36,276 nucleotides of DNA, taken from NCBI GenBank assembly GCA_045612305.1, contig JAZKYU010000030.1, positions 1 to 36,276 of the forward strand, in the 5' to 3' direction. Positions 1 to 7,404 of this stretch are shown here, piece after piece (the stretch's first letter is position 1; each line of letters begins with the position of its first letter). Both the position numbers and the translations under genes were made by a program. The DNA is from HGM04593 sp045612305 (lineage in GTDB: Bacteria > Bacteroidota > Bacteroidia > Bacteroidales > Bacteroidaceae). The notes beneath the pieces were generated by a model, which did no database searches, was not told where the DNA came from, and saw nothing but the letters and a program-made list of their open reading frames with translations.

Positions 1-781
1 ACATATAACGCAAGCGCACACCCGACTCCACCTTGTTCACGTTCTGTCCGCCGGCACCACCACTTCGGAAGGTATCCCACGATATACGTGCTTGCTCAAT
101 AACAACCTCTATACTGTCGTCGACAAGAGGAGTTACAAAAACCGACGCAAAAGAGGTCATACGCTTGCCCTGTGCGTTATAAGGCGACACGCGCACCAAA
201 CGATGCACACCGTTCTCGCCCTTCAAATAACCATAAGCAAAGGGACCGTCTATCTGTATAGTGGCAGTTTTTATACCAGCCTCGTCACCCTCTTGCAAGT
301 TTATTATAGAAGACTTGTACTTGTTAGACTCGGCCCAACGCAGGTACATACGCATAAGCATCGAAGCCCAGTCTTGGCTCTCTGTACCACCTGCACCCGA
401 GTTTATCTTAAGCACACAGCTCATACCATCGGCCTCGCCACGAAGCATATTTTTAAGCTCAAGCTCCTCTATGGCCACCACGGCACGCGCATAAGCGTCG
501 TCAACCTCCTCCTCGGTCACCATCTCGTCGCGGTAAAACTCCAAAGCGAGCTCCACCTCCTCGGTGCGGTTGTTAACCTCTTTGTAGCCATCGATCCACC
601 CCTGGATGGTTTTAACCTTTTTCATCTGCGCCTCGGCCTCTTTGGCGTTATCCCAAAAACCGGGAGCTTGCGTGCGCAACTGCTCCTCCTCAACTTGAAT
701 AATTTTCTCGTCGATAGACAAATATTGCTTCAGCGCAGCGGTGCGCTCTTTTATATCCTTTAATTGGTCGGCTGTAATCAT
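1..781 (-). CDS. prfB: Peptide chain release factor 2 (RF2), C-terminus cut by window edge
   Basis: RF2 recognises UGA and UAA stop codons and triggers hydrolysis of peptidyl-tRNA on the ribosome. Reading leftward from ATG at 781, 260 residues are visible before the window ends. The catalytic GGQ motif is at residues 244-246 within SGGAGGQNVNKVESG. The stop-codon recognition tripeptide, SPF in Escherichia coli, reads SPY here (199-201). The N-terminal part is the usual helical domain. The start at 781 is supported by a consensus promoter about 30 bases upstream. The reading frame runs without interruption past the place where many bacteria carry the in-frame UGA of the autoregulatory +1 frameshift: after residue L21 the codons are TTG TCT ATC. 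Divergent from argE. Identity is very sure; the 3' end lies outside the window. Confidence 0.96.
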   Translation of the reverse strand, partial: MITADQLKDIKERTAALKQYLSIDEKIIQVEEEQLRTQAPGFWDNAKEAEAQMKKVKTIQGWIDGYKEVNNRTEEVELALEFYRDEMVTEEEVDDAYARAVVAIEELELKNMLRGEADGMSCVLKINSGAGGTESQDWASMLMRMYLRWAESNKYKSSIINLQEGDEAGIKTATIQIDGPFAYGYLKGENGVHRLVRVSPYNAQGKRMTSFASVFVTPLVDDSIEVVIEQARISWDTFRSGGAGGQNVNKVESGVRLRYM

Positions 782-811
782 CTTTCTATAAACTTCTTTG
801 CAATTTGGATG

Positions 812-842
812 CAAAGATACAAATATTACACAACTTGACAAA
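812..842 (-). promoter_or_regulatory. Bacteroidetes-type promoter of prfB
   Basis: On the minus strand TTTG (842-839) is followed after 19 bases by TATCTTTG (819-812), a full match to the Bacteroidetes -33/-7 consensus. It lies about 30 bases before the prfB start codon, leaving a short leader. Confidence 0.75.
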
Positions 843-882
843 ATGAGAAACAACACTGCGAACAGATAATGCAGAGCATATG

Positions 883-913
883 TTGCAGTAAAGAGAATTA
901 TTCTATAATTTTG
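883..913 (+). promoter_or_regulatory. Bacteroidetes-type promoter of argE
   Basis: TTG at 883-885 and TAATTTTG at 906-913 are separated by 20 bases. The -7 box ends 7 bases before the argE ATG, so the leader is almost absent. It is divergent from the prfB promoter, about 40 bases away. Confidence 0.65.
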
Positions 914-920
914 CACCCAT

Positions 921-1994
921 ATGAAAGTTAACGAAAAAAATATTACACAAGCCGTTGAGTTGCTCAAAGTTCTTGTGAGCACACCCTCGGTGAGCCGCGA
1001 AGAGAGCGATGCTGCCGACAAATTGCAGATGTTCATAGAACGCAGCACACCCGTGATGATAGACATACACCGCCATATAAACAATATATGGTGCATAGCT
1101 CCGGGTTTCGACGCATCGCGCCCCACCCTGCTGCTCGACGCGCACATAGACACCGTGAAACCTGTAAAAGGATGGACAACACACCCCTACACCCCTATCG
1201 TAGAGGGCGATGTTATCTATGGTCTTGGCACAAACGACGACGGAGGCTCGCTAGTAACCTTGTTGCAACTTTTCTACCTCATATGCCAAAAACCTCAAAA
1301 ATATAACACCATCTTCCTTGCTTCGGCCGAGGAGGAGGTTTCGGGCAAGAACGGTATAGAAGCCGTTATCCCCTTGCTGCCACCCATAAACTGCGCAATT
1401 ATAGGCGAGCCCACAGGTATGCAACCCGCCATAGCCGAAAAAGGCCTTATGGTGCTCGATTGTGTAGCCCACGGAGTTTCGGGGCACGCTGCACGCAACA
1501 CGGGCGAGAACGCTATATACAAAGCTATGAAGGATATAGAGTGGTTGCGCACACATAAATTTCCACGCACATCACCCCTCTTGGGCGATGTAAAGATGAG
1601 TGTGACACAAATTATGGCGGGTACACAGCACAACGTTATACCCGATACCTGCGACTTTGTGGTCGATGTGCGCACAAACGAGTGTTACTCAAACAAAGAG
1701 ATGGCCGAGCTTATAAAAGAGGCTGTTGAGTCGGATGTAACTCCACGCTCCACAAGATTAAACTCGTCGTCTATACCCCAAGAACACCCCTTGGTGCAAC
1801 GCGCCATAGAGCTTGGAAGAGTACCTTTTGGCTCTCCCACCCTGTCTAACCAAGCGTTGCTAAACATACCCACACTAAAGATGGGCCCGGGAGAGTCGGA
1901 ACGCTCGCACACAGCCGGGGAGTTTATAAAGATAAGCGAGATACGCGAAGCGTTGGAAATTTTCACAAAGATGCTCGACGGGCTAGAGTTGTAG
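921..1994 (+). CDS. argE: M20 family zinc deacylase, ArgE-type (acetylornithine / N-acyl-citrulline deacylase)
   Basis: The 357-residue cytosolic metallo-peptidase-like enzyme removes the acyl group from an arginine-pathway intermediate. Members of this branch in Bacteroides act on N-succinylated intermediates, because that lineage makes arginine through succinyl rather than acetyl derivatives; the substrate here is inferred from that. Visible motifs are HID with H75 and D77, the metal-bridging Asp in GTNDDG (D106), the catalytic Glu pair in SAEEEV (137-138), and GEP (162-164). The dimerisation domain contains GVSGHAARN. A late His in SHTAGEF completes the site. Whole-length resemblance to the Bacteroides ArgE proteins is strong, including IAEKGLMVLD and GTQHNV. 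It stands alone with its own promoter and terminator. Other M20 specificities cannot be excluded from sequence alone. Confidence 0.85.
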   Translation: MKVNEKNITQAVELLKVLVSTPSVSREESDAADKLQMFIERSTPVMIDIHRHINNIWCIAPGFDASRPTLLLDAHIDTVKPVKGWTTHPYTPIVEGDVIYGLGTNDDGGSLVTLLQLFYLICQKPQKYNTIFLASAEEEVSGKNGIEAVIPLLPPINCAIIGEPTGMQPAIAEKGLMVLDCVAHGVSGHAARNTGENAIYKAMKDIEWLRTHKFPRTSPLLGDVKMSVTQIMAGTQHNVIPDTCDFVVDVRTNECYSNKEMAELIKEAVESDVTPRSTRLNSSSIPQEHPLVQRAIELGRVPFGSPTLSNQALLNIPTLKMGPGESERSHTAGEFIKISEIREALEIFTKMLDGLEL

Positions 1995-2021
1995 GCCCTG
2001 TACACCATATCCATATTAACT

Positions 2022-2051
2022 AATTAAGGCACCCCGAAAGGTGCCTTAATT
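2022..2051. terminator. Bidirectional hairpin terminator between argE and ybeY
   Basis: A perfect 12-bp stem: AATTAAGGCACC (2022-2033), loop CCGAAA, GGTGCCTTAATT (2040-2051). It is followed by TGGTTTTTG on the plus strand. It lies between the ends of two convergent genes, so it can serve both. Confidence 0.8.
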
Positions 2052-2060
2052 GGTTTTTGT

Positions 2061-2471
2061 TCATCTCATAGAGAGCGCTTTGTTTTCGGCCGCCTCCATA
2101 ATTTCGCGCTCACCAGGCGCTTTGTCGTTTATGCCGCAAAGGTGGAGAATACCGTGAATTATAACACGATATAGCTCTTGCTCGTAGGTTGCACCCACAA
2201 GCTCGCTGTTGCTCTTAACCGTGTCGAGCGAGATAAAAAGGTCGCCGCTTATAACGTCGCCCTCACAGTAGTCGAAGGTTATAATATCGGTGTAGTAGTC
2301 GTGTTGCAAATACTCCTTGTTCACCTCTAGAATTTTGTCGTCGTCACAAAATATATAGGCCACATCGCCCACCTTTTTACCATAAGAGGCGGCAACAGAT
2401 TTTATCCACGCGCTCACCTCGCGACGCTTAATTGCGGGCATCTTAACACCCTCTGTTTGATAACTTATCAT
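2061..2471 (-). CDS. ybeY: Endoribonuclease YbeY, rRNA maturation factor
   Basis: YbeY is a small zinc-dependent RNase needed for 16S rRNA 3'-end maturation and ribosome quality control. The 136-residue protein has the family signatures: TDIITFDY (61-68), GDLFIS (76-81), and the metal site HGILHLCGIND (106-116). In most bacteria the site is H-x3-H-x5-H. Here the first two ligands are H106 and H110 and the third position is D116. I recall the same change in Bacteroides YbeY, so it is probably a lineage trait and not damage. The gene starts 17 bases after the stop of the upstream spmA/spmB fusion gene and is probably co-transcribed with it. ATG at 2471 is used; an alternative ATG is at residue 11. 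Confidence 0.93.
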   Translation of the reverse strand: MISYQTEGVKMPAIKRREVSAWIKSVAASYGKKVGDVAYIFCDDDKILEVNKEYLQHDYYTDIITFDYCEGDVISGDLFISLDTVKSNSELVGATYEQELYRVIIHGILHLCGINDKAPGEREIMEAAENKALSMR

Positions 2472-2488
2472 ATCTTATTTTTTAAAAA

Positions 2489-3721
2489 TTACCCAAAAAA
2501 TATGTAGGCCACAGCTACGGCAGCCAAAATACCCGCCGCATCGGCAAGGAGGCCGCAAGTTATGGCGTGACGCGTTTTTCTTATACCCACGCTACCAAAA
2601 TATACCGCAAGTATGTAGAAAGTCGTGTCGGTAGCACCCTGAAAAAGACAAGCAAGACGCCCGGTAAAAGAGTCGGCTCCGTAGGTCGTCATAGCATCAA
2701 TCATCATACCACGCGCCCCGCTACCGCTCAAGGGTTTCATAATAGCTGTGGGAAGGGCTCCAACAAAATCGGTACCCACACCAGCCTTTTCGGCACACCA
2801 GGCAACCGCCCCCATAATAACATCCATACCACCCGACGCGCGGAACACACCCACAGCCACAAGTATGGCTATGAGATAGGGTATTATGCGCACTGCGGTG
2901 GAAAAACCATCCTTTGCACCCTCTATAAAAGCATCGTACACATTTATCCTTGCACGCACACCCGCGAGGATGAACAATATTATCACAGAGAAGAGGATAA
3001 TATTTGCCAAGGAGGTAGAAACCACCTCAATCTGCACACGAGAGAGCTGCAACATACCCCACGTGCCACCTGCCACAAGTAAACATATGCTCAATAGAAA
3101 AAGCAGCATAGTGCGAGAGAATAGGTTTATGCGCTGATAGATACTTGTAACCACAAGCCCCACAAGAGTAGAAACCGTGGTTGCCAGGAGTATGGGTATA
3201 AATACATCGGTGGGGTTGGCCGCACCAAGCTGTGCACGATAGAGAAGCACCGACACGGGTATAAGTGTGAGCCCCGATGTATTGAGCACAAGAAACATAA
3301 TCATAGGGTTACTTGCCGTCTCTTTTTTGTCGTTAAGTTCCTGAAGCTCCTGCATAGCCTTTAAGCCCATAGGGGTTGCGGCGTTGTCGAGCCCCAAAAG
3401 GTTGGCCGAAAAGTTCATAAACATAGTACCCATAGCAGGGTGTCCCTTCGGCACATCGGGGAAAATTTTGCAAAGTACAGGGCTCAAGAAACGTGCAAGA
3501 GCAGCCACAAGACCACCACGCTCGCCTATCTTCATAATTCCCATCCACAGCGAAAGCACACCGGTTAGGCCTATAGAAATTTCGAAGGCGGTGCGTGCCG
3601 TCTCAAAGGTCGACGACATTATGGAAGGGAAAACCTCCACATCGCCCATAAAAACAAGCTTGCCCGTAGCTATAACAAACGCTATGACAAAAAACGCCAC
3701 CCAGATGTAATTAAGAACCAT
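2489..3721 (-). CDS. Fused SpmA-SpmB-type nucleoside-recognition (gate) membrane protein
   Basis: A 410-residue polytopic inner-membrane protein. The N-terminal half (about 1-200) resembles spore maturation protein SpmA: ISIGLTGVLSLWMGIMKIGE, then MNFSANLLGLDNAATPMGLKAM. The C-terminal half (about 220-410) resembles SpmB: DGFSTAVRIIPYLIAILVA, then KPLSGSGARGMM and TDTTFYILAVYFG. In Bacillus these are two neighbouring genes needed for spore core dehydration. In Bacteroidetes, which do not form spores, the fused form is known and its role is unclear; the gate domain suggests transport. I leave the symbol empty because no accepted name applies. It heads a two-gene unit with ybeY and is divergent from ruvB. 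Confidence 0.85.
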   Translation of the reverse strand: MVLNYIWVAFFVIAFVIATGKLVFMGDVEVFPSIMSSTFETARTAFEISIGLTGVLSLWMGIMKIGERGGLVAALARFLSPVLCKIFPDVPKGHPAMGTMFMNFSANLLGLDNAATPMGLKAMQELQELNDKKETASNPMIMFLVLNTSGLTLIPVSVLLYRAQLGAANPTDVFIPILLATTVSTLVGLVVTSIYQRINLFSRTMLLFLLSICLLVAGGTWGMLQLSRVQIEVVSTSLANIILFSVIILFILAGVRARINVYDAFIEGAKDGFSTAVRIIPYLIAILVAVGVFRASGGMDVIMGAVAWCAEKAGVGTDFVGALPTAIMKPLSGSGARGMMIDAMTTYGADSFTGRLACLFQGATDTTFYILAVYFGSVGIRKTRHAITCGLLADAAGILAAVAVAYIFFG

Positions 3722-3757
3722 GTTTTCTACTTTAAGTGTTACCTTGTTTATGCTGTG

Positions 3758-3765
3758 CGAAGATA
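3758..3765 (-). promoter_or_regulatory. Probable -7 box for the spmA/spmB-fusion and ybeY unit
   Basis: The minus strand reads TATCTTCG (3765-3758), one base from TAnnTTTG, 37 bases before the start codon. I see no clear -33 TTG at the expected distance. Confidence 0.45.
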
Positions 3766-3808
3766 TAAAAAAGTGCGAAATTTGAGAAGCTGTTGCAATT
3801 ATTTTACT

Positions 3809-3816
3809 TATCTTCG
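3809..3816 (+). promoter_or_regulatory. Probable -7 box for ruvB
   Basis: TATCTTCG at 3809-3816, about 36 bases before the ruvB ATG. The same variant box precedes mutS and, in the other direction, the spmA/spmB fusion. A well-spaced -33 element is not obvious. Confidence 0.45.
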
Positions 3817-3851
3817 CAGATGGTAAAAAGATAATTTAAGAAAATAAATAT

Positions 3852-4871
3852 ATGAGCGGAGATTTTAATATTCGCGGGAAAAACAACGACAAAGAGTTTG
3901 AGAACGCTCTGCGCCCCCTCTCTTTTTCCGATTTTAACGGACAAGAGAAGGTTGTGAGCAACCTCAAAATTTTTGTGCAAGCAGCCAAAATGCGTGGCGA
4001 GTCGCTCGACCACGTGCTGTTGCACGGCCCTCCGGGACTTGGAAAAACCACATTGAGCAACATCATTGCCAACGAACTTGGTGTAGGGTTTAAAGTAACA
4101 TCGGGCCCCGTGCTCGACAAACCTGGCGACCTTGCCGGCATACTCACCTCGCTAGAGCCCAACGATGTGCTCTTTATCGACGAGATACACCGCCTCTCAC
4201 CCATCGTGGAGGAGTATCTCTACTCGGCTATGGAAGACTATCGCATAGACATACTCATAGACAAAGGCCCGTCGGCACGCTCCATACAGATAGACCTAAA
4301 CCCCTTCACGCTCATAGGTGCCACCACGCGTAGCGGTCTGCTCACAGCCCCCTTGCGGGCACGCTTCGGCATAAATATGCACCTCGAATATTACGACAGC
4401 AAAACCCTTGCGGGCATCATAGCCCGCTCGGCACAAATTTTAAATGTCACATTCGACGAGGAGGCAGCCTACGAAATTGCGCGTCGCAGCCGCGGTACCC
4501 CGCGTATAGCAAACGCCTTGTTGCGTCGTGTACGCGACTTTGCACAAGTTATGGGCAACGGACACATAACAAACTCCATAGCAAAGATGGCACTCGAAGC
4601 ACTAAACATAGACCGCTACGGGCTCGACGAGATAGACAACAAGATACTCTGCACCATCATCGACAAGTTCAAGGGCGGCCCCGTGGGCATAGGCACCATA
4701 GCTACCGCTTTGAGCGAAGATGCAGGTACCATAGAGGAGGTTTACGAGCCCTATCTCATTAAAGAAGGTTTCATAAAACGCACCCCCCGAGGCCGAGAGG
4801 TTACCGACCTTGCCTACAAACACCTGGGGCGCAACCGCTTCGAAAAAGGAGAACAAGGCACGCTCTTTTAA
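3852..4871 (+). CDS. ruvB: Holliday junction branch-migration helicase RuvB
   Basis: RuvB is the hexameric AAA+ motor that drives Holliday junction branch migration together with RuvA. The 339-residue protein has Walker A GPPGLGKT (59-66), Walker B LFIDE (107-111), sensor 1 GATTR (156-160) and the PLRARFGI segment (167-174) that carries the arginine finger. The C-terminal winged-helix part includes GGPVGIGTIATALSED and ends with the family motif TPRGREVT. Length is normal for the family. The start ATG at 3852 is the first in frame and sits in an A-rich leader without a Shine-Dalgarno site. The flippase gene follows 29 bases downstream on the same strand, so the two probably share a transcript. 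Confidence 0.97.
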   Translation: MSGDFNIRGKNNDKEFENALRPLSFSDFNGQEKVVSNLKIFVQAAKMRGESLDHVLLHGPPGLGKTTLSNIIANELGVGFKVTSGPVLDKPGDLAGILTSLEPNDVLFIDEIHRLSPIVEEYLYSAMEDYRIDILIDKGPSARSIQIDLNPFTLIGATTRSGLLTAPLRARFGINMHLEYYDSKTLAGIIARSAQILNVTFDEEAAYEIARRSRGTPRIANALLRRVRDFAQVMGNGHITNSIAKMALEALNIDRYGLDEIDNKILCTIIDKFKGGPVGIGTIATALSEDAGTIEEVYEPYLIKEGFIKRTPRGREVTDLAYKHLGRNRFEKGEQGTLF

Positions 4872-4900
4872 AGAACTTTTAAAAAGACAACAAACACATA

Positions 4901-6388
4901 ATGGGTAAACTGCAATCTCTTGTAAAAGACACAGTTATATATGGGTTGAGCAGCATAGTGGGGCGTTTCCTCAACTACCTGCTTGTGCCGCTCTACACCG
5001 CTAAAATGAGTGTGGAAAGCGGCAACTATGGCGTGGTAACAAACATTTATGCTTGGACCGCCCTACTGCTGATGATACTAACCTTTGGATTCGAAACAAC
5101 CTTCTTCCGTTTCGCAAACAAAGAGGGAGCAAGCGTGGGCAAAACCTTTTCTATGTCTCTGCAAGTTATAGGCACACTATGCTTCGGTTTCCTGCTCGCT
5201 GTGTTTGCATTCCTGCCCTCTATATCGCAAACCCTTGGCTACGAGGCTCACCCCGAGTTTGTGGCTATTATGGCGGTTGTTGTTGCGCTCGATGCCCTGC
5301 AAGCCATACCCTTCGGCCTGCTACGCTTGCAAAAACGCCCCATAAAATTTGCAGCACTAAAGTTGCTCAACATATTCACCAACATAGCGCTCAACCTTTT
5401 TGTCTTTCTCTTGTTACCTAACTTGTGCCAAAAATTCCCCGACACTATGGGTAACCTATACACCCCCGACAACCAAGCGCTCTATGTCTTTGCAATAAAC
5501 CTTGCGTGCACAGCCTTCATAACACTCTTTTTCATACCAGAGTGCCGCCTCTTTCGCTTCACAGCCGATGGAGCCCTGCTCAAAAGCATGCTCAAATACT
5601 CCTGGCCCCTACTCTTGCTCGGTATAGCAGGCATACTAAACCTCAACGCCGACAAAATAATTTACACCTGGCTGGTGCCCGGACAACAAGGCAAAATAGA
5701 GCTAAGCATCTATGGTGCTGCGGTTAAGGTTGCAGCTATTATGGCTATGCTCATGCAAGCCTTCCGCTACGCATACGAGCCTTTTGTTTTTGGTAACTCC
5801 AGCACAAAAGACAGCAAAGAACTCAACGCAAAGGCTATGAAGTTTTTCATCATCATAGCCCTACTCGCTTTTCTTGTGGTTATGTTCTATATGGATATTT
5901 TACGCCACCTCATAAGCCCCGAATACTGGGAAGGGCTCAAAGTTGTGCCCATAGTTATGGCTGCCGAAATATTTATGGGCATTTATTTTAACCTCTCTTT
6001 CTGGTACAAACTAAACGACGAAACATACTGGGGAGCTATATTCTCCTTCATAGGATGTGGCGTTCTTTTTGCCGTAAACATCTTTTTTGTACCAAAATAC
6101 AGCTATATGGCGTGTGCCTGTGGCTCGTTCCTTGGCTACTTTACTGCTATGACACTGTCATACATTGTGGGCCAGCGCCGCAACCCCACAAAATATAACC
6201 TCAAGGATATATTCTCCTATGTTACACTCTTTGCGATGCTTTATGGTATCTCCCTTGCACTGCCCATCGATAACAGCATAGCCAAGATGTGTGTAAACAC
6301 CTTGCTGCTACTTATCTTTGTGGCCTATTTTGTGAAAAAAGACCTGCCACTAAATAAAATACCTTTTATAAATAGGTTTGTGAAGTAA
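4901..6388 (+). CDS. Wzx-like oligosaccharide flippase / polysaccharide biosynthesis membrane protein
   Basis: A 495-residue protein made almost entirely of hydrophobic segments, about 12-14 predicted membrane helices. The N-terminal pattern, VKDTVIYGLSSIVGRFLNYL, is typical of the MOP-superfamily flippases that move undecaprenyl-linked sugar units or related lipid-linked substrates across the inner membrane. The family places it as a lipopolysaccharide or capsule flippase; the cargo cannot be read from the sequence. No sugar-nucleotide or glycosyltransferase genes are adjacent, so it is not inside a surface-polysaccharide cluster. It follows ruvB on the same strand and ends before a perfect 16-bp hairpin. 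Confidence 0.82.
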   Translation: MGKLQSLVKDTVIYGLSSIVGRFLNYLLVPLYTAKMSVESGNYGVVTNIYAWTALLLMILTFGFETTFFRFANKEGASVGKTFSMSLQVIGTLCFGFLLAVFAFLPSISQTLGYEAHPEFVAIMAVVVALDALQAIPFGLLRLQKRPIKFAALKLLNIFTNIALNLFVFLLLPNLCQKFPDTMGNLYTPDNQALYVFAINLACTAFITLFFIPECRLFRFTADGALLKSMLKYSWPLLLLGIAGILNLNADKIIYTWLVPGQQGKIELSIYGAAVKVAAIMAMLMQAFRYAYEPFVFGNSSTKDSKELNAKAMKFFIIIALLAFLVVMFYMDILRHLISPEYWEGLKVVPIVMAAEIFMGIYFNLSFWYKLNDETYWGAIFSFIGCGVLFAVNIFFVPKYSYMACACGSFLGYFTAMTLSYIVGQRRNPTKYNLKDIFSYVTLFAMLYGISLALPIDNSIAKMCVNTLLLLIFVAYFVKKDLPLNKIPFINRFVK

Positions 6389-6410
6389 ACAGTAAATATT
6401 ATTCCAAATA

Positions 6411-6446
6411 AAAGACGTACCTACACCGCAGTGTAGGTACGTCTTT
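6411..6446. terminator. Perfect 16-bp hairpin, probable bidirectional terminator
   Basis: AAAGACGTACCTACAC (6411-6426), loop CGCA, then the exact reverse complement (6431-6446). It ends in CTTT on the plus strand but has no long T-run, so termination may rely on the stem alone. It lies between the convergent flippase gene and tRNA. Confidence 0.65.
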
Positions 6447-6511
6447 GTGTTAGTATAATCAAATTTTGAAACAAAAAACGGAGAGAGTTTTTTAGGCTTT
6501 CTCCATTTCAG

Positions 6512-6585
6512 TAGCGAGACCCGGGATTGAACCGGGGACCTCATGATTATGAATCATGCGCTCTAACCAGCTGAGCTATCTCGCC
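6512..6585 (-). tRNA. tRNA with anticodon CAT, probably elongator tRNA-Met
   Basis: Reading leftward, a complete 74-base cloverleaf is seen. The acceptor arms are GGCGAGA and TCTCGCT (first pair G-U), the D-stem is GCTC/GAGC, and the anticodon stem is CATGA/TCATG with loop TTCATAA. The T-stem is CCCGG/CCGGG with loop TTCAATC, and the discriminator base is A. The anticodon is CAT. It lacks the three G-C pairs in the anticodon stem that mark initiator tRNA. An elongator Met is most likely; tRNA-Ile2, whose CAT is modified to lysidine, is the alternative. The 3' CCA is not encoded. Confidence 0.93.
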
Positions 6586-6602
6586 ATCACATTTTTGCGG
6601 TG

Positions 6603-6633
6603 CAAAGATATATCTATTTATTCAAAAACACAA
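6603..6633 (-). promoter_or_regulatory. Promoter of the tRNA gene
   Basis: On the minus strand TTG (6633-6631) and TATCTTTG (6610-6603) are 20 bases apart. The -7 box lies 17 bases before the mature tRNA 5' end. Confidence 0.65.
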
Positions 6634-6759
6634 GTATTTTTCTTTTTTTCGTCAAAAAAATATTTTTTCAGCTATAAAAAAGGGTGCTTAGGCGTAAATT
6701 TCGGCCGAAAAACAGCGGGAGTATTTAGCTTATTTAACTAAATTATACATAGGCTGTTA

Positions 6760-6790
6760 TTGTTTTTTTGAATATATTTTTATATCTTGC
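6760..6790 (+). promoter_or_regulatory. Probable promoter of the START-like gene
   Basis: TTG at 6760-6762 and TATCTTGC at 6783-6790 (near TAnnTTTG) with 20 bases between. The start codon is 46 bases further on. The rest of 6586-6836 is AT-rich and holds no gene I can support, apart from a 12-base palindrome at 6699-6710. Confidence 0.45.
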
Positions 6791-6836
6791 GACTGCAATA
6801 AAGTTAATACGTAACCATATTTTGAACACCTAAAAA

Positions 6837-7220
6837 ATGACGAATAAAGAAAAATTCAGCATCGAGTACCCTATGAAGGGAAGCACAAACATTATATGGC
6901 GCTATATAGGCACGGCTGCAGGGCTCTCGCCTTGGTTTGCCGACCGTGTGGAAAATGTTGAAAAATCCTTTATCTTCTATTGGGGGAAGAGCGAGAGCAG
7001 AACAGCCCACGTAATTACCCAGAGAAGCGGTGTTTATGTAAAGTTTAGATGGGAAGACGAAGACCCGCATACTTTCTTCGAGATGAGGATATCTTTTAAC
7101 GAGCTCACAAGAGAGCACACTCTGGTTATAACCGATTTTGCCGAAAAAGAGGAGATAAACGACCAAAAAGATTTATGGGACAAACAAATTAAAGCCCTTA
7201 GAAGGTTGTCGGGTATGTAA
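6837..7220 (+). CDS. START-like (SRPBCC-fold) domain protein
   Basis: A 127-residue cytosolic protein. The pattern IEYPMKGSTNIIWRYIGTAAGLSPWFAD near the N-terminus resembles the small Bacteroidetes START-like family related to the AHSA1/SRPBCC fold, which forms a hydrophobic ligand pocket. The C-terminal helix, with LWDKQIKALRRLSG, fits the long final helix of that fold. The ligand is unknown. It is a single-gene unit, with a promoter upstream and an imperfect hairpin downstream. Confidence in the fold is good and in any function low. Confidence 0.75.
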   Translation: MTNKEKFSIEYPMKGSTNIIWRYIGTAAGLSPWFADRVENVEKSFIFYWGKSESRTAHVITQRSGVYVKFRWEDEDPHTFFEMRISFNELTREHTLVITDFAEKEEINDQKDLWDKQIKALRRLSGM

Positions 7221-7243
7221 ATTTTGTTCAAATATTAAACACT

Positions 7244-7278
7244 GCGCCACATATACACCCCTTGCGTGTATGTGGCGC
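7244..7278. terminator. Imperfect hairpin after the START-like gene
   Basis: GCGCCACATA (7244-7253) pairs with TATGTGGCGC (7269-7278), and the stem extends by CAC/GTG if a TA bulge is allowed. The following sequence is T/A-rich (TCTTGTTATATATA) with no clean T-run. Confidence 0.5.
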
Positions 7279-7322
7279 TCTTGTTATATATATATTATAT
7301 ATTAAAAATAAAGTGATTTATT

Positions 7323-7353
7323 TTTGTATTGCTCATAGCTTGCATTATCTTTG
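7323..7353 (+). promoter_or_regulatory. Consensus promoter of the lptF/G-ribBA-aspC unit
   Basis: TTTG (7323-7326), 19 bases, TATCTTTG (7346-7353): a full Bacteroidetes consensus, 51 bases before the permease ATG. Confidence 0.75.
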
Positions 7354-7404
7354 CGCTATAAATGCCGTAGAACGCAGTTATGCTAGTTGTAAAAACACAC
7401 AATT

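Noticed and set aside
92..763. 223-codon plus-strand frame over prfB
   Set aside because: It is the antisense shadow of the RF2 gene, which carries an intact GGQ motif on the minus strand.
2402..2410. TTATCCACG in ybeY, and near-boxes in ychF (TTTTCCACA) and at 27837 (TTATCCATA), as origin elements
   Set aside because: Each is one base from the DnaA box but isolated and mostly within coding sequence; single near-matches are expected by chance.
4009..4016. CACGTG core inside ruvB as another parS
   Set aside because: The flanks lack the GTT...AAC arms; other CACGTG or CCCACGTGC occurrences, for example near 34517, fail likewise.
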